Positions 8,123-16,482 of a stretch of DNA of 40,132 nucleotides are shown piece by piece (position 1 is the stretch's first letter; each line of letters opens with the position of its first letter). Source of the DNA: Salinicola socius (GTDB taxonomy: Bacteria; Pseudomonadota; Gammaproteobacteria; Pseudomonadales; Halomonadaceae); the NCBI RefSeq assembly GCF_001937195.1, contig NZ_MSDO01000035.1, positions 1-40,132 on the forward strand, written 5' to 3'. Under the pieces are notes generated by a model. The model had not been told where the DNA came from and made no database searches. It worked only from the letters and a program-made list of their open reading frames with translations. Position numbers and translations under genes: made by a program.

Positions 8123-8832
8123 GCCAGTCACTATCTCCCCGGCTCGAAACGGTGGGCATGGACGCGCTGATGGTGAGGTTGTTCGACGCCATCGACGAGG
8201 CGCACATGCCGTGGATACTGGCGGCCGATACCGCGCTGCGTGAGCGCCTCGGCGAGGCCATGATCGACCTGGTGCCATCCTATACCACGCTGCTGGTGCA
8301 TTACGACGTCTCCCGGCTGTCCCAGATCGAGGCCAGGAAGCTGATTCAGGACGCCTTGCGTGGCTTGAAGCCGGCGTCGAACCAGGCCGGTCGGGAGCAC
8401 CGTATTCCGGTGTGGTACGACGACAGCGTCGGTCCGGAGCTCTCCCGCATTGCCGAGCGCCTGGGTGTCGATACGGATGACGTCGCGCGTCGGCATGCCG
8501 GCCGCGATTACTGCGCCTTCGCGCTCGGTTTTGCCCCCGGCTATGCCTTCATGGGTCTGGTCGAGGAAGCATTGGCGACGCCGCGATTGAAAACGCCTCG
8601 TCAGCGAGTTCCCGCCGGCAGCGTCGGCATTGCCGAGCGTCAGACCGCCATCTATCCGATGCGCTCGCCGGGCGGCTGGAACATCCTCGGTCGTACCGCC
8701 GTCAAGCTGTTCGATCGCGAGCGCGACGAGATCAGCCTGTTCCGCCCCGGCGATCGCGTGCGTTTCGAGCCGATCAGTCGCGAAGCCTTTATCGAACAGG
8801 GCGGCGATACCACGCCGCTGGAGGAGCGCTGA
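8119..8832 (+). CDS. pxpB: 5-oxoprolinase subunit B (KipI family)
   Basis: The 237-residue protein is the KipI-like (PF02682) subunit of 5-oxoprolinase. Characteristic segments are [10 protein letters not shown] near residues 54-63, [11 protein letters not shown] near 144-154, and [18 protein letters not shown] then [11 protein letters not shown] near 165-195, which build the cyclophilin-like fold. The start overlaps the pxpA stop by four bases, and its own stop overlaps the pxpC start by one base, the standard arrangement of this operon. In Bacillus the homologue KipI inhibits the sporulation kinase KinA, but in proteobacterial pxpABC operons the enzymatic role is established. Confidence 0.93.
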   Translation: MSQSLSPRLETVGMDALMVRLFDAIDEAHMPWILAADTALRERLGEAMIDLVPSYTTLLVHYDVSRLSQIEARKLIQDALRGLKPASNQAGREHRIPVWYDDSVGPELSRIAERLGVDTDDVARRHAGRDYCAFALGFAPGYAFMGLVEEALATPRLKTPRQRVPAGSVGIAERQTAIYPMRSPGGWNILGRTAVKLFDRERDEISLFRPGDRVRFEPISREAFIEQGGDTTPLEER

Positions 8833-9788
8833 TGGCGACGCGGACGAGTACGCAGAACGCGATGCAAACCAGGCCGGCGTCACTCGTCGTCGAGCGCACG
8901 GGGCCACTGGCCCTGGTCGAGGACGCGGGCCGCTTCGGCTGCCGCCACCTGGGGGTGACGCAGGGCGGCGCGCTGGACTGGATATCGTTGGGCTGGGCCA
9001 ACTGGCTTCTGGGCAATGCGCCCGATGCTGCCGGCATCGAGATCGCCATCGGCGGCCTGGCGCTGAAAGCGGAGCAGACGATTCGGCTGGCCATCGCGGG
9101 TGCCGATCTGGGCGCCACGCGGGACGGCGAGCCGCTGGATGCCAACGTCAGCTTCACGCTCGAACAGGGTCAGGTGCTCGCTTTCGATCAGCCGAGGGCG
9201 GGCCTGCGTGCCTATCTGGCACTGCCGGGCGGGATCGACGCCGAGCCCTTCATGGGTAGCCTGTCGACGGTGGCCCGCGAGCAACTGGGCGGGCTCGATG
9301 GCCGTGGCGGGATGCTCCAGGTCGGTGATCGACTGTCGGCCGCCGGCCATGCCGGAGAGATTCGTGACATGCCTTCGGTGCCGCCCATGCCGCGGGACGA
9401 GGTCGTGCTGGCGCTGGTAACCGGCGCGCAGATCGCGCATTTCGAGGGTGCCAGTCTGTTCGCCGCCTTCAATCAGGGCTGGCAGGTGGATAGCCGCGCC
9501 GACCGGATGGGCGTTCGGCTGACGGGTCCGGCGCTGCGGTGTCAGTTGGGCGGGATGATATCGGAAGGCATTCCGCTCGGTGCCGTTCAGGTTCCGCCGG
9601 ACGGACAGCCGATCATCCTGCTGAACGACCGCCAGACCATCGGCGGCTACCCGAGGCTGGGTGCGCTGTCGCCGATCGCCTGCGCCCAACTGGGTCAGTG
9701 CGCTCCCGGTACCACGATCAGGCTCTCGCCGGTGACGCCCCATCAGGCACGAACGCGCTACCTGCGTCAGCTCGCGCTGTGGCGTTAG
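8832..9788 (+). CDS. pxpC: 5-oxoprolinase subunit C (KipA family)
   Basis: This 318-residue subunit (KipA/AHS2 family, PF02626) completes the PxpABC enzyme. It shows LALVEDAGRFGCRHLGVTQG followed by GALDW near residues 25-49, and the later family block GGMISEGIPLGAVQVPPDGQ followed by NDRQTIGGYPRLG near 240-275. Its start shares one base with the pxpB stop (TGATG), with GGAG eight bases upstream inside pxpB. In some organisms B and C are fused; here they are separate. No terminator with a T-run is visible in the 84 bp before the convergent DUF4174 gene. Confidence 0.93.
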   Translation: MATRTSTQNAMQTRPASLVVERTGPLALVEDAGRFGCRHLGVTQGGALDWISLGWANWLLGNAPDAAGIEIAIGGLALKAEQTIRLAIAGADLGATRDGEPLDANVSFTLEQGQVLAFDQPRAGLRAYLALPGGIDAEPFMGSLSTVAREQLGGLDGRGGMLQVGDRLSAAGHAGEIRDMPSVPPMPRDEVVLALVTGAQIAHFEGASLFAAFNQGWQVDSRADRMGVRLTGPALRCQLGGMISEGIPLGAVQVPPDGQPIILLNDRQTIGGYPRLGALSPIACAQLGQCAPGTTIRLSPVTPHQARTRYLRQLALWR

Positions 9789-9872
9789 CCGCTGGCCAGC
9801 GCAAGCCGGTTCGGCCCGGCGCTGGAGGGCGCTTGCCACGGTGAGCGCTCGGCGGTTCGCCGGTCCCGCCGG

Positions 9873-10328
9873 TCAGTCATCGCCAGCCTGGCGCATCGGC
9901 ATCCGGTCGATGGTGGCGTAGATCTCCTGCAGATCGACGTCACCTCGAAGCTGAACCTTCTTGCCGCCGTCCTTGCCCACCAGAATCGTCGTCACGCCCT
10001 GATCGGGGTTCACCCCCAGCGCATCTAGCAGCGCCCGAGTTTCGTAGGGCGTCATCGGCTGGCCGTGGCGAGTGCCGCTATCGCCCTCGACCGTGTAGAG
10101 CAGCATGTCGCGATCGGCAAACTGGTTTCGTGTGTCATCGAGCTGCTGGCGTAGATGCCGATAGGCGGGTTGGCCGGGGTCCGGTGTCACCACGATCAGC
10201 GGGCGGAAGTTCCACTTGTCGGTAATCAGCGGGTTGGCGGGGTCGTTACCGCCATCCGCCTGCGCCGTGGCGCCGTTTGCCAAGAAGGCGCCAGCTACCA
10301 GGGCACCGGTCATCAACCATCGTTTCAT
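9873..10328 (-). CDS. Secreted DUF4174-family protein
   Basis: The 151-residue protein starts at ATG 10328, which has GGAGA six bases upstream. The open frame reaches 10463, but the extra 45 codons would precede a perfectly normal signal peptide (MKRWLMTGALVAGAFLANG, cleavage near ATAQA). The mature part has a thioredoxin-like pattern: RPLIVVTPDPGQPAYRHL, then a strand before TILVGKDGGKKVQLRG, and the terminal IYATIDRMPMRQAG, where ID-MPMR is typical of DUF4174. No redox CxxC is present. The function of this family is not known to me; the location should be periplasmic. It is divergent from the RpiR gene, sharing a 215-bp AT-rich promoter region. Confidence 0.8.
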   Translation of the reverse strand: MKRWLMTGALVAGAFLANGATAQADGGNDPANPLITDKWNFRPLIVVTPDPGQPAYRHLRQQLDDTRNQFADRDMLLYTVEGDSGTRHGQPMTPYETRALLDALGVNPDQGVTTILVGKDGGKKVQLRGDVDLQEIYATIDRMPMRQAGDD

Positions 10329-10459
10329 GAGCGTCTCCACGCGTATCGTTTGCGAGTACTCTAGACCTTGTGACTCACGGAAGGGAGAGGGGTTCAAGAC
10401 AAGGCCGCCAATCAAAAGGCATCGACAATCAAAGGGCATCGAGATCGAAACCAGAGGAT

Positions 10460-10493
10460 GCAAATAAATTAACTAAAAAGGAAATTTATTTGC
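10460..10493. promoter_or_regulatory. Inverted repeat operator candidate for the RpiR-family regulator
   Basis: GCAAATAAATT (10460-10470) and AATTTATTTGC (10483-10493) are perfect 11-bp arms with a 12-bp spacer, in an AT-rich island inside a GC-rich region. It lies 50 bp before the RpiR start and 132 bp before the divergent DUF4174 start. Arm centres are 23 bp apart, about two helical turns, as expected for a dimer or two dimers on one face. No T-run, so not a terminator. Confidence 0.6.
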
Positions 10494-10543
10494 CGTAATT
10501 CAAGCGAAGGTATAACCTACAAACTGAAACGGAGGGATAGGTC

Positions 10544-11461
10544 ATGGCCGCTCACGATGGTTTCGACTCGCCCCCGACGTCGATGGCCGCCTTGCAGGCG
10601 CTGTCGATCGCTGCACGTCGCGGAGAAGCTCAAGCCCCGAAATTGACGCCGGGGGGGCTCAAGCTGCTGGAGCAGTTGCTCGCGGCGCCGGAACTGGCAG
10701 CGACGCTCAGCATTTCGGCGCTGGCCACGCAGCATGGGGTCAATGCGTCCAGCCTGACTCGCCTGGCCCATGCACTGGGGTTGACCGGATTCAAGGCCTT
10801 CCAGGCGCTATTCCGGGCCGATGCCGCCACCGGGGCGTTCTATTCGACGCGTGCCGAGCGGCTGCTCGATCTCGGTCAGATCCCGAGTGACGGCGATCAC
10901 CCGGTCCGGCAGCAGATGCTGTGGCAGGAAGAGATGGGCAATCTCTCGCGCACCGCCGAAGGGCTGGACGAGGCGATGCTGGCGGGTGCCGTCCGTGCCC
11001 TGATCGATGCGCGCCGAGTTCACGTGGTCGGACAGCGCGCCTGTTTCGCAGGTGCTCACTATCTCTCCTACTACTTGAGCTATCTGCGCAGCGACGTGCG
11101 GCTGATCGACTCGGTGGGCGGTATCAATCTCGAAGCGGTGCGCGAGCTGGAGGAGGGGGATCTCGTGGTGGGTATCAGCTACCGGCCGGAGACCCGGAGC
11201 AGTGTCGATTATTGCCACCAGGCACTCGAACAGGGCGCGCAGCTGCTCGCATTGACCAATCACCCCGCCGCTCGTCTCTCCACCATGACCGAGATGACGC
11301 TGCTGGCGTCCGCCGAAGGCCCGTTTTTCTTCAATCCCATGAGCAGCCTGTTCGTGGTGATCGAAATGCTGTTGTCCCACATGGCCCACGACATGGGCGG
11401 CGACGCCGTCTCGTCGATCCGTCGTCGTGAGGCCTTGATCGCCCGCTGGCAGATCGAATGA
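10544..11461 (+). CDS. MurR/RpiR-family transcriptional regulator
   Basis: This 305-residue protein has an N-terminal HTH_6 domain (AATLSISALATQHGVNASSL near residues 46-65, then RLAHALGLTGFKAFQALF) and a C-terminal SIS sugar-phosphate-binding domain from about 140 to 280 (ARRVHVVGQRACFAGAHYLS, then GDLVVGISYRPETRSSVDYC). Regulators of this family usually sense phosphosugars or, in some clades, amino-acid-derived ligands. ATG 10544 follows GGAGGG with a good spacing. The residues corresponding to the SIS phosphate loop are present (ISYRPETRS). It is 44 bp upstream of an aminotransferase, so the two are likely one transcription unit, and the inverted repeat at 10460-10493 is the natural autoregulatory site. 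Confidence 0.88.
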   Translation: MAAHDGFDSPPTSMAALQALSIAARRGEAQAPKLTPGGLKLLEQLLAAPELAATLSISALATQHGVNASSLTRLAHALGLTGFKAFQALFRADAATGAFYSTRAERLLDLGQIPSDGDHPVRQQMLWQEEMGNLSRTAEGLDEAMLAGAVRALIDARRVHVVGQRACFAGAHYLSYYLSYLRSDVRLIDSVGGINLEAVRELEEGDLVVGISYRPETRSSVDYCHQALEQGAQLLALTNHPAARLSTMTEMTLLASAEGPFFFNPMSSLFVVIEMLLSHMAHDMGGDAVSSIRRREALIARWQIE

Positions 11462-11505
11462 TCGAACTGCCTTGATACCCCGACGACATCAGGAATTCCG
11501 CTGAC

Positions 11506-12801
11506 ATGACCGCTCGCCAGGGGCTCGCCACCGCCCTGTTGAATCACGCCTACGCCGATGACATCAACGCCACCCCGGCTTCCGATACCTTGTTGATCAA
11601 CGAACAGTCGAGATGGCTGGAGTCACGGGGCGAGCGCATCATCAAGTTCGGCTTCGGCCAATCGCCGTTTCCGGTTTACGGCCCTGCGGTAGAAGCGTTG
11701 GCCAGGCACGCCGACAAGAAAGCGTATCTGCCCGTCCAGGGCTTGCCGGCGCTAAGAGAGAAGGTCGCGGCTTTCCACAGCGAGCTCGACGGCACGTCAT
11801 GGCTGGCCTCGCGCGTGCTGATCGCTCCCGGCAGCAAACTGCTGCTGTTCGCCCTGATCAAGGCGTTGCCGGCGGCGGACATTCTGATCCCCGCGCCGGC
11901 CTGGGTCTCCTATGCACCACAGGCGCGCCTGGCAGGACAGACGCCGATCAAACTGCCAGCGAGTTTCGACACGCGCTGGCAGATCACGCCCGAGCAGTTG
12001 GAGGCGCATTGCCGCGGGGGTGGCAGCCGTACACGGCTGCTGATACTCAATGCGCCCGGCAATCCTTCCGGACTGTCGCCCGAGGCCGATAGCCAGCGGG
12101 CGCTGGCCGAGGTTGCGCGTCGCCACGGGGTGATCGTGCTGGCCGACGAGATCTACGGACCGCTGACGCATGAGAGGGCGCATCGCGCCTTTGCGTGCGA
12201 CTATCCCGAGGGCACGGTGACCACCAGCGGTCTTTCGAAGTGGTGCGGCGCTGGCGGATGGCGGCTGGGCGTGATGCAGGTGCCCGAAGCGCTGGGAGAG
12301 GAGATCTTCGCACGTCTTCTGGGCATCGCTTCGGAGACCTGGTCGAGCGTTGCCAGCCCCGTTCAGGAAGCGGCTTGCGTCGCCTACCAGCTGACACCGG
12401 CACTGACGCAATATCTGGATTGTCAGCGAGCATGGCTCAGCCTGATTGGCCACTGGTGTGCCACTCGGCTGCAGGCGGCGGGCGTTCGTACCCATCTTCC
12501 GGATGGCGGCTTCTACCTGTTCCCCGATTTCGAGGGATATCGAGAGGCGTTGTCGCGTCGAGGTATCACCACCAGCGCTGAATTGACCTCACGACTGCTG
12601 GCCGAGACCGGCGTGGCGCTGTTGCCGGGCAGCGCTTTCGGCTGCGATCCCGCTCAACTCACGGTTCGTCTGGCCTATGTCGATTTCGATGGCGCGGCGC
12701 TACTGGCGCACCCGCCGCAGCACCACGCTGACCCGATGGCGCTGCCGGCGCTGGTCAAGGTCCGCGAGGGTGTTCAGGCAATGATCGAATGGCTACCATG
12801 A
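11506..12801 (+). CDS. Class I/II PLP-dependent aminotransferase
   Basis: The 431-residue cytosolic enzyme is a fold-type I aspartate-aminotransferase-like protein. SGLSKWCGAGGWRLG (residues 241-255) contains Lys245, the expected PLP Schiff-base lysine, and a downstream arginine. NAPGNPSG (182-189) and LADEIYG (212-218, with Asp214 and Tyr217) contact the cofactor, and the arginine of LTVRLAYVDFDG near 390 would bind the substrate carboxylate. AGGAA lies ten bases before ATG 11506. The substrate cannot be told. Pairing with an RpiR regulator and the closeness of pxpABC make a role in amino-acid catabolism plausible. The 187 bp after it (12802-12988) hold no gene; a small 5-bp hairpin at about 12879-12893 lacks a T-run. 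Confidence 0.85.
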   Translation: MTARQGLATALLNHAYADDINATPASDTLLINEQSRWLESRGERIIKFGFGQSPFPVYGPAVEALARHADKKAYLPVQGLPALREKVAAFHSELDGTSWLASRVLIAPGSKLLLFALIKALPAADILIPAPAWVSYAPQARLAGQTPIKLPASFDTRWQITPEQLEAHCRGGGSRTRLLILNAPGNPSGLSPEADSQRALAEVARRHGVIVLADEIYGPLTHERAHRAFACDYPEGTVTTSGLSKWCGAGGWRLGVMQVPEALGEEIFARLLGIASETWSSVASPVQEAACVAYQLTPALTQYLDCQRAWLSLIGHWCATRLQAAGVRTHLPDGGFYLFPDFEGYREALSRRGITTSAELTSRLLAETGVALLPGSAFGCDPAQLTVRLAYVDFDGAALLAHPPQHHADPMALPALVKVREGVQAMIEWLP

Positions 12802-12988
12802 CGGGCGACCGCCGAGACGCCAGCCTTGTCTCAATGACGGGCCAGCGCCTGGCGGGCTGACTAGCGCGATACCGCCTGAGTTTCTTGAGGAAACATTAAA
12901 TTTCCTGCCGAAACAATTCGCAGGGAACTCTCTTCCCCGAGCGGTATCCCACTACAGCACACGCATAAAATTGTACTTGGAGGTATTC

Positions 12989-13378
12989 ATGCAAAGGATC
13001 ACTGCATTCGTCGCGGCGGCAATGATGACGGCCGGACTTGTTAGCGCACCCGCCATGGCGCAAGACCAGAACACAACCGACAGCGGTTCCCAGGCCCAGG
13101 CTCCGGCCAAGAACTTCTCCGATGAGCAGCTGCAACAGTTCGCCGATGCGTCTCAGAACATCGCGATGATCTCTCAGGACTACACCGAGCAGCTGCAGAA
13201 TGCATCCGAAGAGGGTGAACAGCAGAAGATTCGTCAGCAGGCCAACGACGAGATGGTGGATGCGGTCAAGGACAGCGGCATGAGTGTCGAGCAGTTCAAC
13301 TCCATTGGTCAGGCCATCCAGCAGGATCCGCAGTTGATGCAACGCGTGAAAGGCATGGTTCAGCAACCACAGCAGTAA
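12989..13378 (+). CDS. Small secreted DUF4168-family protein
   Basis: The start at ATG 12989 has a strong TTGGAGGT six bases upstream. The 129-residue product begins with a signal peptide (MQRITAFVAAAMMTAGLVSA, cleavage after PAMA). The mature protein is Gln- and Asp-rich and helical, with NFSDEQLQQFADASQNIAMI and later GMSVEQFNSIGQAIQQDPQL, the two-part pattern of DUF4168. The C terminus ends in a Gln-Pro run (QQPQQ). Periplasmic location is expected; the function of the family is unknown. TAAAAT at 12966-12971 could be a -10 box but would give a very short leader. It converges on the PRC-barrel gene across a strong terminator. Confidence 0.8.
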   Translation: MQRITAFVAAAMMTAGLVSAPAMAQDQNTTDSGSQAQAPAKNFSDEQLQQFADASQNIAMISQDYTEQLQNASEEGEQQKIRQQANDEMVDAVKDSGMSVEQFNSIGQAIQQDPQLMQRVKGMVQQPQQ

Positions 13379-13420
13379 ACGCGACATGCAGTGGCTCCGG
13401 CACAGCCAGAGCCGCGCATG

Positions 13421-13454
13421 AAAAAACCGCCGACAGCGAGTCGGCGGTTTTTTT
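13421..13454. terminator. Bidirectional rho-independent terminator
   Basis: A-run, then ACCGCCGAC, loop AGCGA, GTCGGCGGT and a T-run: an almost perfect stem with A/T tracts on both sides, so it works for both the DUF4168 gene (plus) and the convergent PRC-barrel gene (minus). Confidence 0.92.
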
Positions 13455-13496
13455 GTGCCTGCATCGGGTCCGATGCATCACGAGAGCGCTGGACGA

Positions 13497-14030
13497 TCAG
13501 TTGTTGTCGATCGCGTCGCTGGCATCGTCCAGAAGATCGGACGTTGCTGACTTGGTGTCCTTCCACGCACTGGAGGCGCCTTGCTTGGTGTTTTCCCACG
13601 CGCTGGCCGCCTGAGTCTTGGCGTTCTGCCACCAGTCATTGGTGTATTCCGGCTGCTGCTTCAGCGCGCTGCCGTCCATGTCGAGAACGACGCGATATTC
13701 CATGTCGTCGAGGTTGTCGTCGTGACGGGTTTCTACCGTGAAGTCACCCTTCTGGACCACGAAATCCTTGTCGCCCATGTCGAGTACGCCACCGGCTTCG
13801 ATGACCAGCGCCTGAACGCTCATGTCCTCGCCCAGCAGGATATCTTCGACGTCACCCACGTCTTCATCCGGCTTGCTCGTCAAGAAGACGTCTGCATCCA
13901 TCAGCTCATCGGCGGAATAGAGGCCTTGCGGATCCTGGGTATCCTGCGCCAGTGCAGCCTGGGAGACCATTGCGCTACCCGCAGCCAGTGTGGCGACGCC
14001 GAGTGTCTGCTTCCATGACAGTTTTTTCAT
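13497..14030 (-). CDS. Secreted PRC-barrel domain protein
   Basis: The 177-residue protein begins at ATG 14030 with GGAGATAGAG directly upstream. The frame opens at 14063 but the first 11 codons lack a start signal. A signal peptide (MKKLSWKQTLGVATLAAGSA, cleavage near ALAQD) is followed by a PRC-barrel-like domain at about residues 40-125 (DADVFLTSKPDEDVGDVEDI, then VQALVIEAGGVLDMG and YRVVLDMD). The tail is an amphipathic helix with repeated Trp-containing units (WWQNAKTQAASAWENTKQ, then SAWKDTKSATSDLLDD), which resembles membrane- or envelope-stress-associated small proteins. Proteins of this type are common in halomonads and pseudomonads, with no proven function known to me. It may be functionally paired with the convergent DUF4168 protein. 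Confidence 0.82.
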   Translation of the reverse strand: MKKLSWKQTLGVATLAAGSAMVSQAALAQDTQDPQGLYSADELMDADVFLTSKPDEDVGDVEDILLGEDMSVQALVIEAGGVLDMGDKDFVVQKGDFTVETRHDDNLDDMEYRVVLDMDGSALKQQPEYTNDWWQNAKTQAASAWENTKQGASSAWKDTKSATSDLLDDASDAIDNN

Positions 14031-14063
14031 CTCTATCTCCTTGCCTTGCGGCTTCTTGAACAT

Positions 14064-14117
14064 GCAACTACCTGTAATCCATTAACTTTTGAAGATTACA
14101 CTTTGTAATGTAGTTGC
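14064..14117. promoter_or_regulatory. Nested inverted repeats in the PRC-barrel gene promoter
   Basis: GCAACTAC (14064-14071) pairs with GTAGTTGC (14110-14117), and inside them TGTAATC (14073-14079) pairs with GATTACA (14094-14100). All arms are perfect. The site lies 34-87 bp upstream of the start codon in an AT-rich stretch, so it may be a binding site for a two-component regulator or a long leader hairpin. Confidence 0.5.
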
Positions 14118-14151
14118 TCGCGTCACATTTGCAAGCCGTGCGGACGAGGCG

Positions 14152-15027
14152 TTAGAGCATGAATGCCAGTTCCAGCGGTAGATAGACGAACGCCAATACG
14201 GTGGAGCAGAACACCAGACTGGCGACGTACTCCGGCTCGCGCCGGGAACGTTGAGCGAACAGATAGTTGTACACCGCGACCGGCATGCTCATCTGCAGCG
14301 CCACCGCGCTGGCGGCCACCGGCGGCAGGCCGAACCAGGCGGCGATGGCGAATGACAGCGCCAGCGCGATGGGGACACGGCAAAGCGTGAACAGGAACCC
14401 TGACGAGAGATTGCGCGCCTGGATGCTGGCCAGTGACACGCCTAGCGTGATCAGCATCAAGGGAATCGTCAGGCCGGAGAGCAGGTGGACGGTATTGCCG
14501 AGCCACGCGGGCAGATGAATCCCGGACAGCAGCAGGGTAAGCGAGATGGCGATGCTGTATAGCGTGGGGTTGCGTACCAGTGTCTTCAGCGGACTGCCGC
14601 GCGTCGCCATCATCATGCCAACGGTGAACTGGATCAGTGCATTGGCGACCCATGCCGTCATGGCGAAGGTGAATCCCTCTTTGCCGAAAGCGTAGAGCGA
14701 GACCGGCAAACCCATGTTGCCGGCATTGGGGTACATCATCGGCGAGATGATGACCTGCCAGGGTTTGCGTAGCAGCCTGGCGACGCCGAAACTTGCCACT
14801 GCCATACCGGCCAGCACCACGAAAGTCGTGGCGAGGGTGCGACCGAAGGTATGGGGATCGACCTCGGCATTGGCCAGCGATGCCAGTACCAGCGCCGGTG
14901 TGCCGATGTTGAATACCAGTTTGGTCACGAACTCGGTGGGGTAGTTGAAACCGAAGCGAATCCAGCCGAACCCGATGCTCGCGCCAATCAGAACGGGGGC
15001 CATGACGGCGAACAGTTGCGCGAGCAT
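14152..15027 (-). CDS. AEC-family permease (auxin efflux carrier type)
   Basis: This 291-residue integral membrane protein has about ten helices in two halves, the AEC topology. Conserved landmarks are KLVFNIGTPALVLASL near residues 37-52, MMYPNAGNMGLPVSLYAFG near 97-115 (the NxGNxGLP motif that breaks a crossover helix), and LMLITLGVSL near 190. The family exports or exchanges small organic acids or amino acids; in bacteria malonate and malate are known substrates of some members. Here no enzyme in the same operon identifies the substrate. It lies 108 bp downstream of the oxidoreductase gene on the same strand. The start ATG 15027 keeps the first helix intact. Confidence 0.82.
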   Translation of the reverse strand: MLAQLFAVMAPVLIGASIGFGWIRFGFNYPTEFVTKLVFNIGTPALVLASLANAEVDPHTFGRTLATTFVVLAGMAVASFGVARLLRKPWQVIISPMMYPNAGNMGLPVSLYAFGKEGFTFAMTAWVANALIQFTVGMMMATRGSPLKTLVRNPTLYSIAISLTLLLSGIHLPAWLGNTVHLLSGLTIPLMLITLGVSLASIQARNLSSGFLFTLCRVPIALALSFAIAAWFGLPPVAASAVALQMSMPVAVYNYLFAQRSRREPEYVASLVFCSTVLAFVYLPLELAFML

Positions 15028-15135
15028 CCGGTTTCCTTGAACGTGATCGAGACGAAAGTCGAGAAGTCTATTGTCGTCAATCCGTCAGGTGGCTGGCAAT
15101 GCACGATTGCGGTCGGGGGGCGCCCCACCGCTCGA

Positions 15136-16155
15136 TCAGGCCATTTCGACCACGATGCGGCCATGATGATTGGCACAGGTTTCCAGATAGCGGTGCGCCT
15201 CGGCGATCTCCTCGAACGGAAACCGGTAATCGATCTGCGGCTTGAGTTCGCCGGCGCGGGTCATCCGATCGACGTCGGTAATGGCGCGATCCAGCGCCTC
15301 ACGATTCTGGGGTATGCCCAGTTCGGGCTTGCCGCTGAAATTGGAAAGACAGTGAACGTAGAACTGAATGTTCTTGCGAAAGGCGGCCTGGGCCGGGAAG
15401 GTGGTCTGGTTGCCTCCCATCATGCCGTAGAGGATCAGCCGACCGCGCGGCGCGAGCACATCGCCCAGCAGGTTCATTTGAGGGCCGCCCAGCGCATCCA
15501 GCACCACATCGACGCCGTGATTGTCGGTCAGCTTGTTGATCCGCGAGGCGAGGTCCTGAGTCTCGGTATGGATGACCGCCGTGGCTCCCAGCGATTTCAG
15601 ATAGTCGACCGCTGCCTCGTGCGGGGTTGCCGCGATGACCCGCGCGCCCAGCGCTCGCGCGATCTGCACCGCATAGGGGCCACCGATATGACAGGCGCCG
15701 GTGATCAGCACGGTGTCGCCGGGTTTCAGATCGGCGACTTCGCGAAAACCGAGCCAACTGATCAGCGAAGGGACGTAGTGGACACTGGCTTCGGCCGCGG
15801 TCAGGCAGCTCGGATAGGCGATCAGGGCCTCGGCCGGCAACACCACGCGCTCGCCATGTGCCGTATACTGATTGGGATCGAAAGCGGGGATCGATGCAAC
15901 GCGGTCGCCCGGCGAGAAAGCGCTGACGCCCGGGCCGACGGCGATCACCGTACCGGCCATCTCGGTACCCGAGCCGGCCGGCAGTCTGGCTTCCGTCGGC
16001 GCCATGTTGCGGCGCCACATGACGTCCTGCCAGTTGACGCCGAGCGCCTCGGTCTGGATCAGCACCTCGCCGGCTGCGGGCTGCGGGTCGTCGCGCTCAA
16101 TGATTTCCAGAACGTCGGCATCGCCGAAACGTTGAAACTGTATCGCGCGTGACAT
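15136..16155 (-). CDS. Quinone oxidoreductase-like zinc-independent dehydrogenase (MDR superfamily)
   Basis: The 339-residue enzyme has the GroES-like N-terminal domain (LGVNWQDVMWRRNMAP near residues 38-53, GTEMAGTVIAVGPGV near 63-77) and a Rossmann domain with GDTVLITGACHIGGPYAVQI near 147-166, where the usual AxxGGVG loop reads ACHIGGP. The structural zinc cysteine cluster of classic alcohol dehydrogenases is absent, which places it with NADPH:quinone reductases and related enoyl reductases. The exact substrate is not inferable. It is divergent from a LysR gene, a typical regulator-target pair, and the 327 bp between them hold the 21-bp tandem array. The start at 16155 has GAGG a few bases upstream. 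Confidence 0.85.
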   Translation of the reverse strand: MSRAIQFQRFGDADVLEIIERDDPQPAAGEVLIQTEALGVNWQDVMWRRNMAPTEARLPAGSGTEMAGTVIAVGPGVSAFSPGDRVASIPAFDPNQYTAHGERVVLPAEALIAYPSCLTAAEASVHYVPSLISWLGFREVADLKPGDTVLITGACHIGGPYAVQIARALGARVIAATPHEAAVDYLKSLGATAVIHTETQDLASRINKLTDNHGVDVVLDALGGPQMNLLGDVLAPRGRLILYGMMGGNQTTFPAQAAFRKNIQFYVHCLSNFSGKPELGIPQNREALDRAITDVDRMTRAGELKPQIDYRFPFEEIAEAHRYLETCANHHGRIVVEMA

Positions 16156-16228
16156 TGTGAACCTCGAGGGTTTTGGAGCTTGCTATCGACTCTATCGACG
16201 ATGGCCGGCAAACACTATGCTCGAGGAT

Positions 16229-16409
16229 CGATAGTGGCTATAACGCTCATCGATACGACAACGCCATTTATCGATAGGACAACGCCACTTATCGATAGGA
16301 AAACGCCATTTATCGATACGCGTCGGACACTGGTCGCTACGGCATGGACACTTGCCGGTATGGCACGGACACTTGTCGACAAGGCGCTGACGCTCATCGA
16401 TACGGCGCC
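16229..16409 (+). repeat. 21-bp tandem repeat array between a dehydrogenase and a LysR gene
   Basis: Seven 21-bp units start at 16251 (CGATACGACAACGCCATTTA plus T) and step by 21 to 16397, preceded by a 22-bp divergent unit at 16229 and followed by a partial one. The first three units are very similar; later ones drift. One plus frame stays open through it (16180-16440) and would encode seven-residue repeats such as IDTTTPF and IDRTTPL. The word CGATACGA is shared with the 18-bp array upstream of pxpA. Confidence 0.88.
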
Positions 16410-16482
16410 GGGACGCGGGTTGCCGTTGACGGATACTTGAAGGGACGAGCGGTCATCGCCACTCGTCGAACGGAGTGCATGC

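Noticed and set aside
14851-16152. 433-residue plus-strand frame opposite the oxidoreductase
   Set aside because: Antisense shadow of a well-supported minus-strand gene in GC-rich DNA.
16180-16440. 86-residue small protein with seven-residue repeats
   Set aside because: The frame consists mostly of the 21-bp array and would start at a non-ATG codon; no independent evidence of translation, so it is listed as a repeat.
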